Positions 6,442 through 9,387 of a DNA stretch of 9,387 nucleotides are shown here, piece by piece. The DNA is from an uncultured Oscillospiraceae bacterium (GTDB taxonomy: Bacteria; Bacillota; Clostridia; Oscillospirales; Oscillospiraceae). The notes below the pieces were generated by a model. That model made no database searches. It worked only from the letters and a program-made list of their open reading frames with translations, and was not told the origin of the DNA. The stretch spans positions 1-9,387 of the forward strand of contig CAKUIM010000043.1 of NCBI GenBank assembly GCA_934660965.1, written 5' to 3'. Position 1 is the first letter of the stretch, and each line of letters begins with the position of its first letter. The position numbers and the translations under genes are program-made.

Positions 6442-6558
6442 TCAAACGGCACGACCGCGGATCTCAGCATCCGTATTTCCGGCAGCCTCTGGATAAGCTG
6501 CGGCATCCTGCCAGAAATCCAGAGACAAAACCTTGCGGCTGACACGCTCCTGTGCCAC
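6442..6558 (-). CDS. Possible 38-codon leader ORF before the regulator
   Basis: A short frame begins at GTG 6558-6556 with a clean AGGAGG (6572-6567) eight nt upstream. It ends at TGA 6444-6442. Its stop overlaps an in-frame TTG of the regulator (TTGA), so a coupled start of the longer 841-aa form is conceivable. The peptide is hydrophilic, starts VAQERVSRKVLSLDFW and has no membrane segment or known motif. It lies wholly between the predicted promoter and the regulator. The SD and position are the only evidence; it could be chance, since AGGAGG is frequent in GC-rich leaders. It could be a regulatory uORF or a real small protein. Confidence 0.3.
   Translation of the reverse strand: MAQERVSRKVLSLDFWQDAAAYPEAAGNTDAEIRGRAV
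6487..6524. repeat. 8-bp inverted repeat in the regulator leader
   Basis: ctctggat (6487-6494) and atccagag (6517-6524) are perfect complements separated by 22 nt. In the leftward leader RNA this could form a stem-loop. As DNA it could be a dyad for a dimeric regulator, possibly the LuxR-type protein itself. No T-tract follows, so it is not a terminator. Meaning uncertain. Confidence 0.4.
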
Positions 6559-6590
6559 GCGTGCTTCCTCCTGCCGCGTTTTTCGTTTTT

Positions 6591-6619
6591 ATTGTACCAT
6601 GCGAGCAGGAACATGGAAA
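6591..6619 (-). promoter_or_regulatory. Predicted promoter of the regulator gene (extended -10)
   Basis: On the minus strand, TACAAT (6596-6591) is preceded by TGG, giving a TGn extended -10. TTTCCA (6619-6614; four of six positions of TTGACA) stands at a 17-bp spacing. Transcription would start near 6584, giving a leader of about 184 nt before the ATG at 6400. It sits in an AT-richer patch right after the last bases that can belong to the leader. This is the best sigma-A-like site upstream of the regulator. Confidence 0.6.
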
Positions 6620-6964
6620 GGCCTGTTATGCTTTTGAAATGAACTTGTCATGCCATCCGCCTGTTTTTTACGAATCCGAACATAAAACAGACAGCGAGGC
6701 AGGAAAACTTCCTCCTGAATCTTCTTTACGGAGGATCCTGTTCACGCACGGTTCGTGGAAGCCTGCCGCAGCCTCGATGAGACGGAATACACACGTTTTG
6801 GACGGTGCCAAAGTGCTTGTGCCCAATGCAGGCGTATGATATATTAATATCGAAATACTAAACTGTTTGATAAAAAGCTTAGACTGCCGGCGCTTTTCAT
6901 GATTTCAGGCAGATTTCCGCGCCGTTACGCGATAGGATAAGGGCAAAGAGAGGAGAGGCGAGCC
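6620..6964. other. Divergent intergenic region between regulator and ogt
   Basis: About 345 bp without a convincing gene. It holds the promoter-side DNA of the leftward regulator, a 7-bp inverted repeat ctgtttt/aaaacag (6661-6667 and 6684-6690), and a 6-bp repeat tcctcc/ggagga near 6710-6735. A very AT-rich patch (6836-6885) probably contains the ogt promoter. A Cys-containing open stretch (6719-6847, plus strand, ending FGRCQSACAQCRRMIY) has no start codon or SD and may be a gene relic or chance. Confidence 0.5.
6817..6845 (+). promoter_or_regulatory. Candidate promoter for ogt
   Basis: TTGTGC (6817-6822) and TATATT (6840-6845) are 17 bp apart. The -10 matches five of six consensus bases, but the -35 only its TTG. 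It is the clearest pair upstream of ogt and lies at the border of the AT-rich patch. The leader would be about 110 nt. Confidence 0.35.
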
Positions 6965-7498
6965 ATGACCTTCACGCAGCATTATGACTCCCCGCTTGGC
7001 GGCATGTTGCTGGCGGCGGACGAGATCGGGCTGACCGGCCTTTGGTTTAGTGGGCAGAAATACTTTGCCCGCGGCCTGCCGGCAGAGCGCACAGAGCGGA
7101 GCACGCCGGTTCTTACCGAGGCAAAGCGCTGGCTGGACCTTTACTTTTCCGGCAGGGAGCCGGACTTTATCCCGCCGCTGCATCCCACCGGCTCCGCCTT
7201 CCGCCGGGCTGTGTGGCAGATTCTGCTGCAAGTCCCCTATGGCCAGACCATCACCTACGGCGAGATTGCGCGGCAGCTTGCCGAAAAGCGGGGCCTTGCC
7301 CGGATGTCCGCCCAGGCGGTAGGGGGCGCGGTGGGGCATAACGAGGTCTCCGTGATCATTCCATGCCATCGGGTTGTCGGCACAAACGGGAGCCTTACCG
7401 GCTATGCAGGCGGCATCGGGAAGAAGGTCAGGCTGCTGGAGCTGGAGCGTGCCGATATAAGCCGATTTTATGTGCCGAAAAACGGGACGGCTTTTTGA
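6965..7498 (+). CDS. ogt: Methylated-DNA--protein-cysteine S-methyltransferase (O6-alkylguanine-DNA alkyltransferase)
   Basis: A suicide DNA-repair protein that moves the alkyl group from O6-alkylguanine (and O4-alkylthymine) onto its own cysteine. The 177 aa comprise an N-terminal domain (about 1-72, starting TFTQHYDSPLGGMLLAAD) and the C-terminal DNA-binding/active-site domain (about 73-165). The latter has FRRAVWQILLQVPYGQTITYGEIA, the helix pair with MSAQAVGGAVGHN, and the active site IIPCHRVVG with nucleophile Cys134. The catalytic core PCHRV is intact. Gln117 stands where the human enzyme has its arginine finger (AQAVGG rather than ARAVGG), and Asn126 is followed by Glu instead of the usual Pro. 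Length is usual for Ogt. The start is fixed by AGGAG at 6951-6955, nine nt before the ATG. It has no Ada-type regulatory domain. It stands alone between the divergent region and a permease 144 bp downstream. Confidence 0.95.
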   Translation: MTFTQHYDSPLGGMLLAADEIGLTGLWFSGQKYFARGLPAERTERSTPVLTEAKRWLDLYFSGREPDFIPPLHPTGSAFRRAVWQILLQVPYGQTITYGEIARQLAEKRGLARMSAQAVGGAVGHNEVSVIIPCHRVVGTNGSLTGYAGGIGKKVRLLELERADISRFYVPKNGTAF

Positions 7499-7535
7499 CC
7501 GGCGCCCCTTGCTTTGGATCCATGCCGCAAAGCGG

Positions 7536-7562
7536 AAAAAAGAAACGCCGGAGCGTCCGGCG
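7536..7562 (-). terminator. Leftward-facing intrinsic terminator between ogt and the permease
   Basis: cgccgga (7546-7552) and tccggcg (7556-7562) form a perfect 7-bp GC-rich stem with a 3-nt loop. Read leftward, it is followed by TTTCTTTTTT (7545-7536). In the rightward direction no T-tract follows, so it would not end ogt transcription well. No leftward gene lies to its right in the window, so it may stop antisense transcription into ogt. Confidence 0.6.
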
Positions 7563-7629
7563 GATAGAAGAAAGCAATATGAACGAAGCTATTCGTGCCC
7601 TGTCACCTTTTTATAAAGCCATGACGAAC

Positions 7630-7635
7630 AGGAGG
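7630..7635 (+). promoter_or_regulatory. SD of the FtsX-type permease
   Basis: AGGAGG lies seven nt before the ATG at 7643 and supports that start over other in-frame codons. Confidence 0.8.
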
Positions 7636-7642
7636 TTTGTTC

Positions 7643-9387
7643 ATGACCTATCTGCTCTATATGAAACGCTCGTTCACGCGCAGCCCCCGCCGTCATGCGG
7701 TGCTGTTTGCGGTACTGACCTGCGCGTTTCTACTGCCGCTGCTAATCTGCATCTATCGGGACAGCAATGCCTGGGGCACGCGGCAATATCTTCTTACCCG
7801 CTCCGCGGGTGAAACCTATCACATTGGGAACGCAACGGAAGCGGACGTGCCGTATTTTGAGGCCATCCGCGGGCTGTCCGCGCCCGTTTATCGTGACGGC
7901 ACCATCTATCTGCATATTCTGTCGGACGAGGAATGGAGAAATTCGGAGAGCGTGACCGTTTATGAAAACGAGATCCGCAAGCGCATGGAAGCATCTGGAA
8001 ACGAAGCCCTGCTCCCGACTGCGTTCAGCTATGAATACGCCCATGGGATATCCACCGACCCGTCCCATCTTTCGGGACAGCGGGTTCTTCTGCTTGTCAA
8101 TATGCTGGTCATTCTGCTCTCGGTATCGGTGGTGCGTTCCGCTTACCGAAGCCACCTGAAGCGCTTTTCCTCTGACATTGGGATGCTCCGCGCCTGCGGA
8201 GCCGACAGCCGCCAGATCAGCGCCCTGTTTGCCGCAGAGCTTGCGGTGGTGTTCCTGCTGGCGGCGGCCTGCGCCGTGGTTATTTCCGTTGTATCGCTGA
8301 AAGCGCTGTTTACGGCGTTTCTTGAGATCCGCCACGACAGCCTTGCATGGCTGATCTTTCATGTGGAGCCGATGCATATTCTGCTCCATCTGGCGGTTTT
8401 CTTCGTTACACTGGGACTGTCGCTGGGCATGACCCTGCACCGATACAGCTGTGAGCCTGCGCGGGCGCTGCTGAACGATGTGGAAAATATGCCGAAGGTC
8501 AAGCGCGGACGAAAGCCCCTCAGACGGCGCTCCACCCCGGCGGCAACCCTCTGCAGCCTGTGGCGCGGCCGCACGAACCGCAGCCTCCGATCCTGCCTTG
8601 CTGTTTCCGTTCCCGTCATGGCAGTTTTTCTGCTTCTGTTCAACATCCTCACCGTTGCCCTGCAGGTCACGGGCGCGGAGGCGGAATGGGGGCTGAAGGT
8701 TTCCCGTTCCTCCCATGATGGAGCGGGCTTCTCTGCGGAGGATATGGCGTATATTTCCTCTCTGGAGGGTGTGAAGCAGACGCGCCCCATATATGAGCCG
8801 GACGGTTATATCCTGCTGCCGGAGTCCCCGGAGGAGGTGGAGACGCCGCTGCGTATCCGACCGTACAGCGGTCTTGGAGCTGCGGCACAGACGCTTTCCA
8901 AGTATGAGATCGCCGTCAGCCGCAAGGTGGAACGCGGCGTTGGGGATGTACTGCGGCTTTGCCGGTCGGAAGCGTATTGCGATGGAAACGGGGGTATCAA
9001 GCAGCCCGCGCCGGAGGATGTGACCGTGCTGACGGTGGCTGCGCTGACGGACACGAAGCCGTCCGGATGGGCGCTGGATCTCTATGTGAGCGATGAGCTG
9101 TATGCGGACATCATCGCCTTGGAGCCGGCAGTCGGCATCGAGATCGCCCTGGCCGACCCTGCCATGAACGCACAGGTGGAGACCGCCCTGCGGGCGCGCT
9201 TTGCAGGCGCGGAGTATGCTGTCACCAACCGCCAGTCGGGGTCGGATTTCCTGCGGGAGATGTCCTCCGGCGTGTATCTGCTGCTGGGGTACATCTTTGC
9301 GGCGCTGTTCCTGCTCATCCTGCTGATCCTCTATGTCCGGCTCTGCGACTACATCGAGGGCAGCCGCCCGCTGATCCGCTCCCTTCA
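7643..9387 (+). CDS. FtsX-family ABC transporter permease (3' end missing)
   Basis: The frame is open from ATG 7643 to the window edge: 581 complete codons and part of the next. It is a membrane protein with hydrophobic segments at about 17-38, 147-165, 195-223, 246-266, 316-340 and 544-566. Large polar, presumably extracellular regions lie at about 39-146 and 341-543. The stretch DIGMLRACGADSRQISALFAAEL (about 178-200) is the typical FtsX/MacB-type cytoplasmic coupling segment before a TM helix (usually 'RA-G-s..qI..l...E'). The layout (one TM, loop, three TM, a linker, then a second TM-loop-TM unit) fits two FtsX-like halves, as in large Clostridia permeases of peptide- or lipoprotein-handling ABC systems. 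The last TM helices are cut off. The partner ATPase would be expected next to it but is not in the window. The substrate is unknown. The start has an AGGAGG SD; the promoter is not clear (TATAAA at 7611-7616 without a good -35). Confidence 0.9.
   Translation, partial: MTYLLYMKRSFTRSPRRHAVLFAVLTCAFLLPLLICIYRDSNAWGTRQYLLTRSAGETYHIGNATEADVPYFEAIRGLSAPVYRDGTIYLHILSDEEWRNSESVTVYENEIRKRMEASGNEALLPTAFSYEYAHGISTDPSHLSGQRVLLLVNMLVILLSVSVVRSAYRSHLKRFSSDIGMLRACGADSRQISALFAAELAVVFLLAAACAVVISVVSLKALFTAFLEIRHDSLAWLIFHVEPMHILLHLAVFFVTLGLSLGMTLHRYSCEPARALLNDVENMPKVKRGRKPLRRRSTPAATLCSLWRGRTNRSLRSCLAVSVPVMAVFLLLFNILTVALQVTGAEAEWGLKVSRSSHDGAGFSAEDMAYISSLEGVKQTRPIYEPDGYILLPESPEEVETPLRIRPYSGLGAAAQTLSKYEIAVSRKVERGVGDVLRLCRSEAYCDGNGGIKQPAPEDVTVLTVAALTDTKPSGWALDLYVSDELYADIIALEPAVGIEIALADPAMNAQVETALRARFAGAEYAVTNRQSGSDFLREMSSGVYLLLGYIFAALFLLILLILYVRLCDYIEGSRPLIRSL

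Noticed and set aside
6255..6614. Minus-strand ORF of 119 codons overlapping the regulator start
   Set aside because: Its ATG lies upstream of the predicted -10, it has no SD, and its second half overlaps the regulator NTPase region in another frame.
6661..6690. ctgtttt/aaaacag hairpin as a terminator
   Set aside because: The stem is weak and AT-rich, with a 16-nt loop and no T-tract after either arm.
6728..6760. Group II intron domain-V-like string near gcacggttcgtggaag
   Set aside because: Only a short resemblance; no GAGC-type start of domain V, no pairing arms and no reverse transcriptase remnant nearby.
6905..7369. Minus-strand ORF of 154 codons opposite ogt
   Set aside because: Shadow of ogt, which carries the complete PCHRV active-site motif.
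7363..7812. Plus-strand ORF of 149 codons across ogt end and permease start
   Set aside because: It overlaps both real genes in another frame, and the AGGAGG at 7630 serves the permease ATG at 7643.
7742..8716. Minus-strand ORF of 324 codons antisense to the permease
   Set aside because: Composition (many Arg, Gln, His, Asn) and lack of domains mark it as a shadow of the permease, which has clear TM segments and an FtsX motif.

Overview
The window looks like a chromosomal segment of a GC-rich, low-temperature-insensitive-to-call Gram-positive Clostridia member, most likely a gut-type Oscillospiraceae/Ruminococcaceae relative. That assignment is inference. It rests on strong AGGAGG Shine-Dalgarno (SD) sites, lipoprotein signal peptides ending LSLAAC-G, a MalT-like LuxR regulator of a type common in Clostridia, an FtsX-type permease, and GC-rich third codon positions. 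No phylogenetic marker gene is present. There are no rRNA or tRNA genes, insertion sequences or CRISPR arrays that I can see.

Left and middle (1-3833, minus strand): a tight run of five genes read right to left. It starts with a DUF2442 protein that uses a TTG start. Three secreted lipoproteins of 249, 271 and 440 aa follow. The last gene is a membrane protein with a DUF3137-like region that runs off the left edge. Gaps are 12-67 bp, so this is probably one operon. The three lipoproteins look like diverged tandem paralogues built on a recurring G-[IVL]-W ... G-x-W-x-L beta-rich module resembling lipocalin-like domains. The longest one adds a calcium-loop-like DxDxDGxxD motif.

Centre (3855-6620, minus strand): an 826-aa MalT-like signal-transduction ATPase with a C-terminal LuxR helix-turn-helix. 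It ends in a near-perfect 13-bp hairpin plus T-tract, which works as an intrinsic terminator. The DUF2442 SD lies almost directly behind the T-tract. A promoter-like TACAAT sits inside the hairpin itself, so terminator and operon promoter may overlap. A good extended -10 promoter lies about 190 bp upstream of the regulator gene, and the leader carries a possible 38-codon ORF with a strong SD.

Right (6620-9387, plus strand): a divergent, partly AT-rich intergenic region, then ogt (O6-alkylguanine-DNA alkyltransferase), then the first 581 codons of an FtsX-family ABC permease that runs off the right edge. Its ATPase is not in the window. Between ogt and the permease lies a leftward-facing intrinsic terminator with no leftward gene to serve.

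How the genes may work together (inference): the LuxR-type ATPase could control the adjacent surface-lipoprotein operon in response to a small ligand. ogt and the permease appear to be independent units.
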